NCBI GenBank assembly: GCA_027924645.1
Contig: BSBN01001687.1
Span: forward strand, 4,402,001-4,466,000
Reading direction: 5' to 3'
Length of the DNA stretch: 64,000 nucleotides
DNA from: Cunninghamia lanceolata
Taxonomy: Eukaryota > Streptophyta > Pinopsida > Cupressales > Cupressaceae
Below are positions 11,690 to 24,008 of this stretch, one piece after another (position 1 is the first letter of the stretch; every line of letters starts with the position of its first letter). Under the pieces are notes generated by a model. The model worked only from the letters and a program-made list of their open reading frames with translations, made no database searches and was not told the DNA's origin. The position numbers and the translations under genes are program-made.

Positions 11690-13160
11690 TATATATCGCT
11701 TTTGCATCTTTGTGTATATCGCTACATCCTGGCGCTTGAATCGACATTCAAAAATTCATTCTGCAACACCTTTTGTTCATACATGGCGCTTTGCATATCG
11801 GGCTCTGCATATGCCTTGTATATCTAAAATTGCATATGCATACAATTTCTCTTGTATGTGCGGGCCCCACCATTTGTCTCTCCTCTTTTGAATATGCAAA
11901 CATACAAGCCGTGGACCTGAAAATGACCATTAGCTACTTTTCATTATTCTGTCGGGTCTGACTTGTATCACCTTTCCCTTGTACATTTCTTTGTATATGC
12001 ACATATACTAAACATCTATACATACAAACCGGACTTGAAGACTGAATGTGCCAGAATTGATTTTCACATCAGATCCGTCTTGTATACCTCTTTTGCATCT
12101 TTGGCTTGTATATCACAATATACAATTGCCATATACATACAAGCCACGGACTTAGCATTGCATTCCGCCAAACTATACCTGTCTTGAAATCCGGCTTGTA
12201 CATGCTCTTTTGTATGTCAAGACATACAAACACCTGTTATACAAGGCGGCCCTGAGAACAACATAGAATAGATTGAAACTTCTATTCGAGTCCGGATTGT
12301 ATATGTTTCCTTGTATATCGGCTTGTATGTGCGAACATACAAGTCGATATACATTCCACTGTAGCACTTGAACCTTTGTATGTATATGATATACAAACCT
12401 CTTTGTATCTTCACGGGCCCCACCACTTGTATCTCTGAGATATACAAACTCCTTTGTATATTTCTTTGTGTCGACCCTTTGTATCTCCCTTCGCGACACT
12501 GTAGCAAACGCACATTTGTTTGTATATGCGGATATACAAACGCAATATACAAACCGTCTCACATACAAGCAGGATATCCTTGATGGAATATACCTGCGAT
12601 GCATATCTTCATTTGTATATAGCCGATTGTATGTGCGAACATACAAAGCAATATACAAGCCTTTTTATGCATACAAGCGCGAAATATTTTGAGGAATCTT
12701 CAATGTATATTACCTTGTATATTTAAGCCTTTGTATCTTTGGCGAATGTACATCCACTGTAACACATGTATGTCCGCCGGCCTTGTATATTTTCACTGCA
12801 TATTCCTTTGTATCTCCAGTTGTATATCTGAATATATAAGCCCCTATATACATGCAGACCCGATATACATTCAGCGAATATTCCAGGAACCTGTGATGTA
12901 TATTCCATCCTTGTATCTACCCTTGCATCCTCCAGTGAATGTATATTTGCTTGTGTGTTTAAAATACAAAGAGCAAATATACAAAGCTCCCATATACAAA
13001 CAAGGAATCTTTGAGGAATATGCAATGAATGTACATTATCCTTATATGTTTCACTTGCATCTCCTGCTTGTATACCTTCGATATACAAACCGAGAATATT
13101 TTGAGAATCTGCAAAAGATTCCCAAAATGTATAATCACCTTTGGAGCCCGATATACATTC
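11690..13160. repeat. Array of TTGTAT/ATACAA palindromes (hairpin array)
   Basis: Dozens of TTGTATRT and its complement recur every 20-60 bp. Exact hairpins include 12209-12230 (10-bp arms, loop AA), 12322-12343 (9-bp arms, loop GCGA), 12518-12541 (10-bp arms, loop GCGG) and 12627-12646 (8-bp arms, loop GCGA). Larger words also recur, such as CACTGTAGCA (12358, 12497, and with one change about 12757) and GGGCCCCACCA (about 11862 and 12414). The block is therefore a degenerate tandem repeat of palindromic units. Long ORFs on both strands here reflect composition, not genes. Confidence 0.9.
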
Positions 13161-13939
13161 CGAAAATGCATATAACCTGATTTTTTCATCATTTTCTAAG
13201 GCCGATGTAGATTTGCGAGCCTGCCAAATGTACATTTGAACTGTATGTTGACCAAAACTTTGACCATCAATAACTTCTTTATTTGGCCGAATCTCAGGGT
13301 GATGTAAAAAGCAAACCTGCCTATTTTTTCAAGCTCTTTCCAATGGTAAGGTTTTTTAGGCAACATTTTCCAAAGGATTTTCAAGGAAATACTAGGTTAA
13401 CCATTTGACTCTGGACAGAGAAAAATGGGATAACAGGTGTCGGGAGTTATTTTTCTATTGGCCGACATAAAAAAACCCTATTTTGTAATCGACATAATGC
13501 TTGACAAAAGCGACTAAGGGTTAGGGTTTTCGTTGATGTATTGTAGCATTTGCAGCGGTATTGAGTTGCAAGGATTGCTGGTTATAATTGGTTTGATTTA
13601 CTGGATAATAATATTGGACTCTCTGTTGGTGGATGTAGCCCGAGTTTGGGTGAACCACGTTAAAATTGTCTCTCACTGTTATTATTTCTGTGTATTTTTC
13701 ATTCCTCTGTTTAATCTTTATTTCCATTTAATTGATATCTTCTGTCGGCTAACCCTAACATTAAAATGTGAATCAATTGATCTAATAACCAACACACATT
13801 TGTAGTATAATATTTATATTATTTATTTATTCATCTAGTTCAAAAAATAAAGTACAATACTATAGAGTAACATTGACATGCAAAATGACTCGCATGGCTT
13901 CTCTATTGTAGGGGGAGGTGTTGGAAACATGTCTGTAGT

Positions 13940-15420
13940 TCCATTTCCCATTCAGTTTAGGTTGTTGCTTCTCTAGGGTACCATGTGGGTCTTACACTAC
14001 TTCTAGGGGACGCGACTCATTTCATGCCCTATTTCTAGAGGTTGATTGTTCTAATTTAGGCTGCCCTTCACAGAATGCTTCTCTACATCCCCTGCCTTGT
14101 GCTCTGCCTCCCCTAGTGGAGTGTGGTAAGGATGTCATAGAAAATGAAGAATTTTATCAACTGCATGAAGTTTTTTACAAATTTAACAACTTGTGGTTAT
14201 CCTTGCCTGACCTACACCATTGGGTACTAGAATCTTGCAAACCCCTTGTGGAGGGCAAGATTGGGCTATTCCCTTGTGGCGTCTTCATTGTGACTTTTGT
14301 GACCCATGAGGAGCGAGATATTGTGATCAATGATAGGGTTTGTTTGTGGGGAGTGCACTCACTCTCCATCAAACCATGGTCCAACTCCTTCAACCCACTC
14401 ACCAAACCAGTCAACATCAGACCAATATGGGTTAGGCTTCTGAATCTCCCACTCTAGTTTTGGGAAGATTCTTTCTACGAGGACATTGGTAATGTAGTTG
14501 GCCACTTTTTGAAGGTTGACTCCACCACCTCATTTATGGGCCACTCTATGTTTGCCCATATCTTGGTTGATATAGATACCTCCAAACCCCTTCACAGAGA
14601 GCTTCTGAAGGTGGGGGAACTTGGACTTAGATGCAATTTAGCTAGATTATGAGGGCCTCCCTTTTAGATGTAGACAATATTTTGCTATGGGCCACCTGAC
14701 CTCCATTTGTCCCCACTCTCATCACAAGGGTGTGGCTACATTGTGGAAGAATGCTCTTGATGATCACTTGACTATTAGATTTTTTGACCCTCCGGTAGAT
14801 GGTTCCTCCCTAGACAATGTGCATTCTTAGGATGTGGAGTCCTCCTTACTTGTCCCCCTATGGGGCACAACCTTGTTGGGCTAATGGAAAGTGAGGTTTC
14901 GATGTGCCCCTCGACTCCTCCTGGGCACTCTTTCCTTGATCAGGCTCAGTTGATTGTTGCCCCTCCATGATGGGCGGTGAGGAGTTCCTAGCTCTAGTTT
15001 AGTCTTCGGTTCTTCCAACTTTAGGTTTGGGTTTGTCCCCTCACTGCGTGATTTATCCATGGTCGTGGTGCATCCTTTGAGGACTCTCCATTCCATTTGT
15101 TTCAAGGACTTGGACTCAGGGTTTTCTTAGATAGTTTCTTAGAGAAGAAAGAAAGGTCTCCAGGATAAATTTGTCTTTGCTTCGCAGCCAAAAGTCAAGG
15201 GAGTAAGATTTGCTAGATTCCAAGATTTGGAGTTGTCTAGGTCTTGATGTTTTCTTTGTTGTAACATGGATGGGCTGTCGTTTCAGTGTTGTTTGTTGTA
15301 TCATAGTTGGACTGCTATCTTTGTGTTGTTAGTTCCATATCTCATGGTGCTTGTTTGTTTGCCTTTTGGCAATTTTGTATAAGGATCCAGGCCCTTTCAA
15401 AATCTTGATCTTTACCTTTA
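13940..15420 (+). pseudogene. LINE ORF1-like protein (DUF4283 plus CCHC_4 knuckle), broken
   Basis: An open stretch from about 13940 runs through 14116-14457 with DUF4283-like features: SLPDLHHWVLESCKPLVEG, GVFIVTFVTHEERD and PIWVRLLNLPL. It continues, after a stop, as FWEDSFYEDIGNVVGHFLKVD and HILVDIDTSKPL. In another frame the zinc knuckle reads LDYEGLPFRCRQYFAMGH then LTSIC. The second metal ligand is tyrosine instead of cysteine. It has at least three stops and one frameshift. Downstream comes T-rich sequence ending near 15400 in GGCCCTTTCAAAA, a tail shared with the fragment at 18558-19310. ORF2 is absent. Confidence 0.75.
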
Positions 15421-16558
15421 TAAAAAACATTGACATGCAAAATATAATGGCTAATTTAACTTATTGGGATGCAAATGTTTGGATACTCCTCACTAGAATT
15501 GTTAGAGTTGTATACTTCTTGCCACTAGACTTTAACCAACCTTGTATACACACCTTAATCCATGCCTCTATATCCTACCATGTTGTCAGAATTCCCTTGT
15601 ACTCAATAATCTTGCAATCTACGAGCTACATGGCACTATATAGAACCACAAACTTCTCTCTATTGTCATAGAGGCATCCCTGTTCCTCTTGATAGAGTGG
15701 ATGAAATTGTATGTAGGCCAGTTCCTCTTAGTAGCAGAGGAATTATAAACCTATTATAAGAGTCAAATGACCAATCGTTGTATCAATGATGGAGGCTCAT
15801 ACAATTGCCACCAAATTAGTGGGGTTTCTTGTGCAATAGTCTTCCTATCTATCTTTGCAAAACCCATGTAGCCCCTGAGTTTGAAAAATATGGTCCACTC
15901 ATTTTGATTCAAGATAGTTTACTCTATAATGTACATTTTCTTAATGGTCTTCCTACCACCCCTCTTCACCTCCACTTTATCTATGGGGAGAAGTCAATTA
16001 GGCTTTTGCACATAGCACTTTAGATTCAATGCATAAGTAGCCATGGGAAAAGGGGCATTGATATTCTCCCACCTTTGTTGAATTGTGCTTATCATAGAAT
16101 TGCAATGTTAGTCCCCATATTTGATTATCACAAAAAATATAGATATGTATTTGACATGATTAAAAAGTGTGACTCTTCCCCACTTCCTTCACTCTCTACC
16201 ATTGCTTAGTCTTCATCTTGATCCACTGATTCCACTCCTATGTCATGATCGCTAGTTGCAAGGGATCTCACAACCCAATCATCCTCTCTAATACAATAAA
16301 GTAGGATGCATATATGATCTTGATAAATTTCTTCTTGCAAAAAGACTAAAATGGTGCATGTGAAGTGTGGTGATTGTAGATATTAATATCTACATGTGAT
16401 CTCACATCAACTACGACATGTTTGATGTACTCAATTTCACAAATGTATTTGAATGCATTGTTCATGACACATGCATAAGAAAGGGTCCAATAGATATGTT
16501 TGTAGGTAACTTCAACCAACTTCTTAGTTGCCCTACACACATGCTGCATTTGTACGAG
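15421..16558. other. No recognisable gene
   Basis: AT-rich sequence with only short reading frames. Minus-strand frames near 15700-16010 look weakly coding-like but matched nothing I recognise. It is probably old transposon debris, and the solo LTR at 16564 inserted at its right end. Confidence 0.4.
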
Positions 16559-16563
16559 GCCTC

Positions 16564-17151
16564 TGTTGTTATATGGAGCCTAATCAGACTTGGAGGTTAA
16601 ATTTTCCCCACTTTTATTGGTGCGGTTTTCCCCCAAATTATTTAACGGGGGACTGTAGGGGAGCAAAGCCCCTCTTGTGGGGCCCGGGGGGCTTATCCCC
16701 CCAGCGGGGGCCTGGGGGCAGAGCCCACGGTGGGGGTTTGGGGGCTGCTGGGGGTAGCGCCCCCCAGTTGGGGGCTCGGGGGCAATGCCCCCGAAGCAAA
16801 AATTGCCTATTATTTTATAAAGGCGTCGAGAGTTATTTTTTCTATTAGCCGACATACAAAAACCCTATTTTTGTAACCAACACAAGGCTTGATAAAAGCG
16901 GCTAAGGGTTAGGGTTTCAATGGATATTGTATTGTAGCATTTGCAGCGGTATTGAGTTGCAGGGATTGCTGGTTGTAATCAGTTTGATTTACTAGATAAT
17001 AATATTGGACTCTCTATTGGTGGATGTAGCCCGAGTTTGGGTGAACCACGTTAAAACTTGTCTCTCGCTGTTATTATTTCTATGTATTTTCATTCCCCTG
17101 TTTAATCTTTATTTGCATTTAATTGATATCTTCTGTCGGTTAACCCTAACA
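16564..17151. mobile_element. Solo LTR (family A), complete, 588 bp
   Basis: It begins TGTTGTTATATGGAG and ends GGTTAACCCTAACA. Perfect 5-bp duplications GCCTC lie at 16559-16563 and 17152-17156. It holds a GC-rich block of GGGG..CCCC palindromes (16650-16795), a TATAAAGG at 16816-16823, and the conserved right half (GCATTTGCAGCGGTATTGAG, GGTGGATGTAGCCCGAG). It is the uninterrupted sister of 10462-13760. No internal domain is present. Confidence 0.95.
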
Positions 17152-17156
17152 GCCTC

Positions 17157-18540
17157 ATGAATATCTCACCTTTGAATACTCCTTATTCTAGTAGAAAAAT
17201 TGAACTCCATAATAGTCTCATTAAGAGATGAATTTCCTTTGGAGTGTGGTAAATAGACTAGAGTAGGAGGTTACATTCATTTCATGTGTGGCTAGTATTG
17301 TCATGCTTGTATCTAATCCTCATAATGGTCATTGCTTTGGCCTTTTGAAGAATGGAGAAATGTAATGGGGAGCTAGGCACCTTTATGTTGTATGTTTGCA
17401 ATCTTATATTGTAATAGACCTACAAGGTACATACTTGATATTAAAGGTGAGAAGTCATGTCTTCAGGGAACAACACACAATGCCTAATTATGATTAATTT
17501 GGTATACAACATTCCCTCCATGATTGGAAAACACTGGTAGAATATGATAGCTAATATGATTGTGATAAATTGTAATAGTAGCTATGCATGGAACTAGGAT
17601 AAACCAATCTAAGATTAATCTTAATGGGCATCACATGGTTACTTGAGATAACATTTGAATTACATTTATCTAAAGATTGTTGACATAAACTCCATGCATG
17701 TCATTAAAAATTGCAATTGACTTGTGTAGAACTTTGATTTTGTAATTGCATACATGTTTTGATGAGAATTAGGAATTTGAGAAGGTTCATTTGAGGTTTC
17801 CTAATTAGTTGTCAATCAACATTCATAATTATTTGTTAACTTGAAAATCTTTAGCACTTGAATGACAATGTGTAATAGTTCTAGAACTTGGTCATATGAT
17901 TTTTTAAACTAATCTCTTATATTTTAGTTGTAGAAACTGAGTAAGAAGAAATTGAATACAATTTCTTAAATGATTAATTTTTGCATCTTTAGTACAGTTT
18001 TATCGAAATCTTTTAATATCTTTTCATCAATTTGTGAATCCTTAATTTGAAAAATTATATTACAATCATATAATTCTTATTTTAATAATTTAGTTTTTTG
18101 CATAAAATAATATTGTTTTAACCATACTTAACAAAAGTAAGTTTTAACAAAAACCATGTCAATTTATTTAGAAATTCTTTGATCCTAACTAGATCATCAT
18201 ATAAATGCAATGTTGATGAAATAAAATCTTGTGAACTTTATTAGTTTATTTTATCCGTGTTGACCAAAAAGTCTTTCACCATTATTCTAGATTTGTTGAT
18301 TTTATAAGTGGTGGATAATACACATTTCAATATTTTCTTAAGTTCAATAATTTGATAGTTCCTATCAAATTATTCCTTAACAATTTGAATAGACAATTTA
18401 TATAGGGAAAACAAGCACACCTTCTAAATATAACTAGGGTTAATAGATTAACTATAATTAAAAACCCTAGATAATTTATTGATCTAATCATCTAAGTTGA
18501 TTAATCGATTGAATTAAATTAACTAATATTGTAAATGAAC
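17157..18540. other. No recognisable gene
   Basis: Very AT-rich, no frames above background, no LTR ends or target duplications seen. Confidence 0.4.
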
Positions 18541-18557
18541 AACTCATTGCGGTTGAC

Positions 18558-19310
18558 GAGATGAACAAACTTAGAAAGTGCCTATTATTTGCAAGGTTTT
18601 GTGTTATTGTTGATATCAATAACGTGCTCCCCTCTTCGGTCATCTTCTCCTCCAAGTTGGCTATATGGGTGCAAAAAATCACATATGAGGCCTCTTTGGT
18701 GTTTTGTCACCACTATCACATGCTTGGCCATGCTTTAGATCGGTGCAAAACCTCTGGAGGTCAACAAAGTCACATGAAGAAAAAGGTTCAGAAGGAGCAT
18801 TCTACCCCTCAAGCTGTAGATGAATCTCCTGTAGGATGTATCAGAGAAGTGGTTGGACCTCTTGCGGACAAGGATAATTTGGATGGCACCTTTCTTGCCT
18901 TTGAGTGTCATTCAAAGGAGATTCACAAGGAGAATTAATCTATTATGGAGGGTTTAGATAAGGAGTTCCCAAATTCTCATGCCCTAAGTCCTACACTTGG
19001 GTCTTGGTGCTCACCCTCCTTGAATAGGAAAACAAGATGACGGTTCATGTCAAGAAGCATAATGAGAAGTTTGTCAACAATAAGGTGGCAGGTAAGGTTC
19101 AAAGTTCTTTGAAACAATTTGGCTTCATGCCACCTTGAATTTGCCTTATTTGTTTCATCTTTACTCCTACTATTTGGTGGTTGTTGGTTTGTTGTTGTCT
19201 TGCTGACTTGGTCTTTTTTTCACTTTTGTTCCATAATGTTGTCAGAGCGTCTGTAATACTTCTTGCCTAATCTTTGTAAAAGAGTGGGGCCCTTTCAAAA
19301 CCCCTCTTTC
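18558..19310 (+). pseudogene. LINE ORF1-like fragment with CCHC_4 knuckle
   Basis: An open 125-codon frame reads LFARFCVIVDINNVLPSS (the DUF4283 strand before the knuckle), then YEASLVFCHHYHMLGHALDRC, then a basic linker. As in the copy at 13940-15420, the second cysteine of the knuckle is tyrosine. After the stop come about 380 bp ending in TGGGGCCCTTTCAAAACCCC near 19300, which matches the other copy's tail. The N-terminal part of the domain is missing. No endonuclease or reverse transcriptase follows. Confidence 0.65.
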
Positions 19311-20650
19311 CAGCTCATAGCTCTAGTCAAAAGCATTTACACATAATCTAAAAAAGATTTTAAATGAACATGTGTTGATAATAGAAATGAGATGGATTAA
19401 GTGCTTACCTTGAAAATCAACACAAAATGAACCAGAATGGATGTGATGCTACGATAGATAAACATAAGCTATAATTTGGTACTAAATCCAAGGTTAGAGA
19501 GCTGAGATGACTAAAATCTCATAATTTGAGAGCCTAGGCACAAACATGCTCGTTATCTTATCTAGGTGGAGCAATATTTGGACCTTTGGTACCTAAATAA
19601 GAGTTTTCCCTAATGTATGTCTACTTTAAGGACAACCTGGTAGTGCTAAGAAGCATTGTTGGGACCTACTATTACAATGGGGAATAATGATTGACGTCCT
19701 TGGTAGTTGTCAAGAGTGGGTTAACAGTGATAAAACTGTAACACCCATAAATTACCATGAACAAAACCCATCAAAATATGAATAACAATTTTTTTGTTAA
19801 CCAAGGCATGCCACAAGATGAAAATGCACTATGCATAGGTGTTGGCACTACATGCAATGCCCCTTGGTACTGATAATGCATTGAAGGTATGTGTTGGTGA
19901 TCAAATATGACGGAAGAGTGGTAGGGTGAATGTGAAGGAACCATGTCCATATGCAACACACCTAATGTTACAAAAGAAGGATAGTAAGGGAGAAGGTGCC
20001 AAAGAGAATGGTGATTAAAAGAGCATTACTTCTATAGTCACCAAGCTCAACAAAGGACAAAAGGGAGACGATGAAGGTTATAGTCATAATGATATCAACT
20101 AATCTAAGAATAAATATAACAAATTGATTAGATATGCATATTAAGTTCATCACATTCACCTACACTAAACAACATAGTATGATAAAATCATTTCTCCTAA
20201 TTTAACTTATTGAGAGAGTGTAACGTAAGAGAAAGAAAATACAAAGCATAATAAAGATAAATCTTTACCATGAACTATTTTCTATTCGATATTTCAACAC
20301 AGAATTCAATAAATGAGACTTTACTTTCATTATCTAATCTATCACTATCAAAATTAACTTCTCTTTTCACAATATAATATAAGAAAGTGTAGAGAGATAT
20401 CTCTACCATGTTATGCAACCCTATAACATATAGAATGAGTATTTCAAACATAAATAACATATAGATCTCTATTCTATCCTTTCTCTTTTTCTCAATTCAA
20501 CATAATCATAATGTACAAACCTAAGAAAGAACAAGTGATGCATATTATTTCACTATTTTCTAACTTTGAGTTTGATGAGACAACACAAAATTTTGGAAAA
20601 CCATAGAGAACAGAAAAATTGATGGGAATGGAAAAGGAATAACCTGTACT
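19311..20650. other. No recognisable gene
   Basis: AT-rich sequence with short frames only. I found no domain, LTR end or tandem structure. Confidence 0.4.
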
Positions 20651-20653
20651 TTG

Positions 20654-21010
20654 CATTATGGTGAACTCATTGCCTTACATAGGCGACGAAAGAAAAATCA
20701 CTGGGGCAAACATGGATTTCACAGTGACGAACAAGTAGTCACCATAGTATCAGAACACACGTTACGACAGACAAGTAGTTGTCATGGTAACTCAGAGCTT
20801 CACTACAACGAATGGAGAGGTTGTTACAGTATAATGAGTACGCACCACGACGAATTGAGATTTCATTGTGGTCAGAGATCGTCACGATGAACAAAGAGAT
20901 CACCATGGTAATGGTCCTTCAGAACACACCATGGCGAACAAAGTGATCATCACACTAAATTTGTCCTCATTGCGGTAAATAAGAAATCACAATGGTCAAA
21001 AGCGAAGTAG
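20654..21010. repeat. Degenerate tandem array, unit about 41 bp, 7-9 copies
   Basis: Units begin near 20720, 20758, 20801, 20843, 20883, 20927 and 20968, with two poorer ones before. The loose consensus is CAC.ACGACGAAC followed by a CACCATGGTAA-like half and AGAACA. Spacing is 38-44 bp. Copies are strongly diverged. The 79-codon frame across it is the repeat being read through and is not treated as a gene. Confidence 0.75.
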
Positions 21011-22518
21011 TTGCCTATTGAAAGCGACAAATTCATTTATGTGGGTTGCCAAAATGGGTTTGATTTAATTCATTTCTTGATTTTGATACTTGGCTTAAAA
21101 CGTCACAAAAATGCACCAGAGATTACAAATGGGGAGTTAAAGTGTGCTTGAAGGCTAATTGAAAGAACCAAACTAAAATATTGATCTTTATAAAAAAATT
21201 CATTCTTTTCAAGTTTAATTATAATTTATAACATTCTTTTTTAGTTTGAAAGAAAGGAGAGAGATAAAGAGAGTGGGTTTCCAATACTTTGACATTTAGT
21301 CTTTCCTTACTCGACTTATAATCATTATTATATAACATCAAAGCATACAAAATTACATTATTCCAATAAATTGAGCAATACATTTTCTAGAATTTCTACA
21401 CTTACAAATATAAGGAGGAGACTAAGTTCTCAAAATATTTTTTCAAAATAGAACATAGAAAATACATAACATAAATTTCCTTCTCCTCAATAAGAACATA
21501 GGATTAAACAAGAATACTATTTTTCTTCTTCTTCACAAAATAAAAACTCCAATAGTTGTAAAGTGTAGCATGAGCTCCAAGATCTAATAAAAATATGACC
21601 AACACTAAATGCTCACCACCCAATCATTTGGTAAGCACAAAGCATTACTGACTCCTTGACTTGAAGGCTTGCCAAAGAACCGGGTATAAAATGCAACACC
21701 AACAATCATACAAGTCTATGAATACAAACATATAATCACATTACTGAATCTTGAGGAAACTTACTATGAACCATCTCATGGTTCTTTAGAAGGGGGAGGA
21801 GGAGGAAGTTCTTATTATATAGAGCTATAGTATCAAGGATCTCAATATCCAAAGCCATGACCGATATTAAATATCATTTCCCTACTCATAGGGAGAGCAA
21901 GTTACCAAGAATCACATGTAACCAACTCCATATTCACCCATATTTCCACCACTACTTATCTCTCCATAATCACATATCAATATCATATAACCATATTTCA
22001 AAATCATATAAACATATATCAAAATAACTTATTTCTTCACAAGTATGATGAAGAAAGGAAGAACAAACTATGGTTGCTCATCCAATCGTAGTATGTTCTT
22101 CCACCAAATTAGCTCTCTACATATGAAGGCTTCTCTCAATCCAATCTCAACCCCTTTTACACTTGTTGACCCATCTAATCTATAGGGAGGGTTGTAGCAT
22201 CTTCCTTTCTAGGAAGGGACTACATACTCTACAATACAAAATACAACTCTATAATCACATAAATACCACACACAATAAGAAAGAAAAACTTCTTTTTCTT
22301 TTTACTTGAAAAACATAGGAAAAGAAGAAAAAAAGAAGCTAAGGAGGCTACCTCCCACATCATACTTTCTAAAATGAAAAAGAGAATCATTTTGCTCTTC
22401 CATAATTCCAAGGCTTTAATCCACAAGAGAGCTATCCAAATCTCCTTGAAGAAAAGACAAAAATGACTAAAATAACCCCTTCGAAAGGCAAAGGAAAGCC
22501 TATAAAAAGGAGTTGCAT
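21011..22518. other. No recognisable gene
   Basis: AT-rich sequence with A- and T-runs and short frames only. No transposon signature was recognised. Confidence 0.4.
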
Positions 22519-22800
22519 GTGTTGGGAATTGGATCCTTGTTATGATCAATTGATATACTCAGATATTGAAACACTTTAAGATTATGTGATACAAATATAG
22601 TTATGGTTATTATATCAATTCATTAAACAACATTAAGGGAAGAACATGAAATAATAAAGTATGCACATTACATGAACATGAGACATATGATATATGTGGG
22701 AAACCCCTTTGGGAAAAAAACCAATAGAAAAAGGACAATTACAATTATATTAATAGGAAACAATGTTCAAGACAATTAGTCTTTCTTGTAATCCTACTCA
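22519..22800 (-). mobile_element. Possible decayed copia LTR fragment
   Basis: It starts TGTTGGGAATTGG. The block GTGGGAAACCCCTTTGGG followed by A-rich sequence at about 22695 resembles the GACGTGGAAAACC..AAGGGAAAAACC block seen in the Sirevirus-like LTRs at 39795 and 46265. No matching partner, primer site or target duplication was found, and the right end is unknown. Confidence 0.25.
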
Positions 22801-24000
22801 ATCTATAGATTACAATGTACAACCCCAACAACCATGTTTCACGATATCATTGCATCATTAGGTAATCTCTCATCAACCTATTCCATATACATACAAGCAA
22901 GTATATATAGCTATGAAGATATTCTCATGGAATTCCAACCATCTCAATTGTTTAATTGGTTGGTGGAATACCAATTTAGTCACACAACTGTAACATGACC
23001 ATACCATGAAGTAAGCATGCCACACATAGCACCAAACATGAATTCCCCGCATAGATAATCATCATATATGACTAGATACTTCCTCACACATTTGGTCAAA
23101 GGTTGTTGACCAAATTCACTTGAATGATTAACATCTTGCATTATTACTGAACATTAAACTATGGCTTGTAGATCTCTAGCTAGACAAACTACACTTTGAC
23201 TATCACAATTCAATTAAAACCAATATGTTTTTGATTAGATATAAGGATTAACAAGGGACCCTACCCTTAAAAAAACCAAAAGGTTGAGACAAAATGGGTT
23301 CCTACTAGGGGACCACATGAAACAACCAAAATAAAGACAAATGACAAAACAACCTACATACTAACAACACACAAATAACAAAGAACAACAACCAAGCAAA
23401 ATATTAAAGGGTCAACAACCTACACAATGCTAGACCCCGACTTCTCAATCCACACACCCTTGATTCAAGCTTGGAATATAAAGACAAATTTGGTAAGACT
23501 TCTCTTCCGTCTTTGGACAATCATCTAGGATACATCATTAGCTAAATCCTCAGAGTGAGGGGAGAGGAGAGGGGAGTCTACTATTTCCACCACCTGAGAC
23601 ATCTCCCATAAAGAGGGAGACAAACTGATTGAAGAATCCACATGTCACATTAAAGCCATCAACATGTTAGGAGCAAGAATACCATCACACAGTAATGAGG
23701 GGGGGAGTGAACCACAAAGGAAGCAATCCACATCAGGTCAAAAGAAGAGGTCTCAACAGGAGTCAAGGAATACCCTAGAGTCGCACCAATGATCGGAGAA
23801 GCCCCCTCACTATTGTGACTTGTGCAGTTAGAGGGATGAGAAGAGAAGACCCAACATCCTAAGAAGACACATCAACCAAAAGAGAAAATCATCCTTAGAG
23901 TCACAATGGTATTAACTATCAAGTGGTCAATGTGGGCATATTGCCACCACAAAGCTATGCCAGCCTTGCACTGAGATCAAGAATAATCTAAAGCCAGGTG
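22801..24000. other. No recognisable gene
   Basis: Unassigned sequence. A minus-strand reading at about 23600-24000 has few stops but no motif I recognise. Confidence 0.35.
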
Positions 24001-24008
24001 ATTGATGG

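Larger units (their letters stand above)
10678..13435. mobile_element. Large solo LTR (family B, 2758 bp) nested in family A
   Basis: It starts TGTTATCACCC and ends GGGATAACA, giving a 7-bp terminal inverted match TGTTATC/GATAACA. It is flanked by GGTGT at 10673-10677 and 13436-13440, and that pentamer is continuous in the empty sister LTR apart from one base (GGCGT). Its first and last few hundred bases are not similar, so it has no LTRs of its own. This fits a single long LTR left after recombination. The left kilobase is ordinary AT-rich sequence. The right 1.5 kb is the hairpin array described separately. A compact non-autonomous element of another class is the alternative. Confidence 0.85.
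10462..13760. mobile_element. Solo LTR (family A), interrupted by a second solo LTR
   Basis: It begins TGTTGTTATATGGAG and ends GGCTAACCCTAACA. It is flanked by identical 5-bp duplications TTAAA at 10457-10461 and 13761-13765. Removing the insertion at 10678-13435 plus one GGTGT leaves about 536 bp that match, from end to end, the uninterrupted copy at 16564-17151. No coding or internal region is present, so this is a recombined solo LTR. A TATAAAGG word at 10667-10674 lies immediately before the inner insertion point. Confidence 0.93.

Noticed and set aside
12173..13235. Four overlapping frames of 111-170 codons on both strands
   Set aside because: They lie in the TTGTAT/ATACAA array. Palindromic repeats keep both strands open, and the proteins are Tyr/Ile/Cys-rich repeats of the same words.
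16528..16855. Gly/Pro-rich frames of 91-106 codons
   Set aside because: Translation of the GC-rich LTR palindromes on opposite strands, with no independent coding evidence.
20651..20890. 79-codon frame rich in His and Arg
   Set aside because: Read-through of the 41-bp tandem array.
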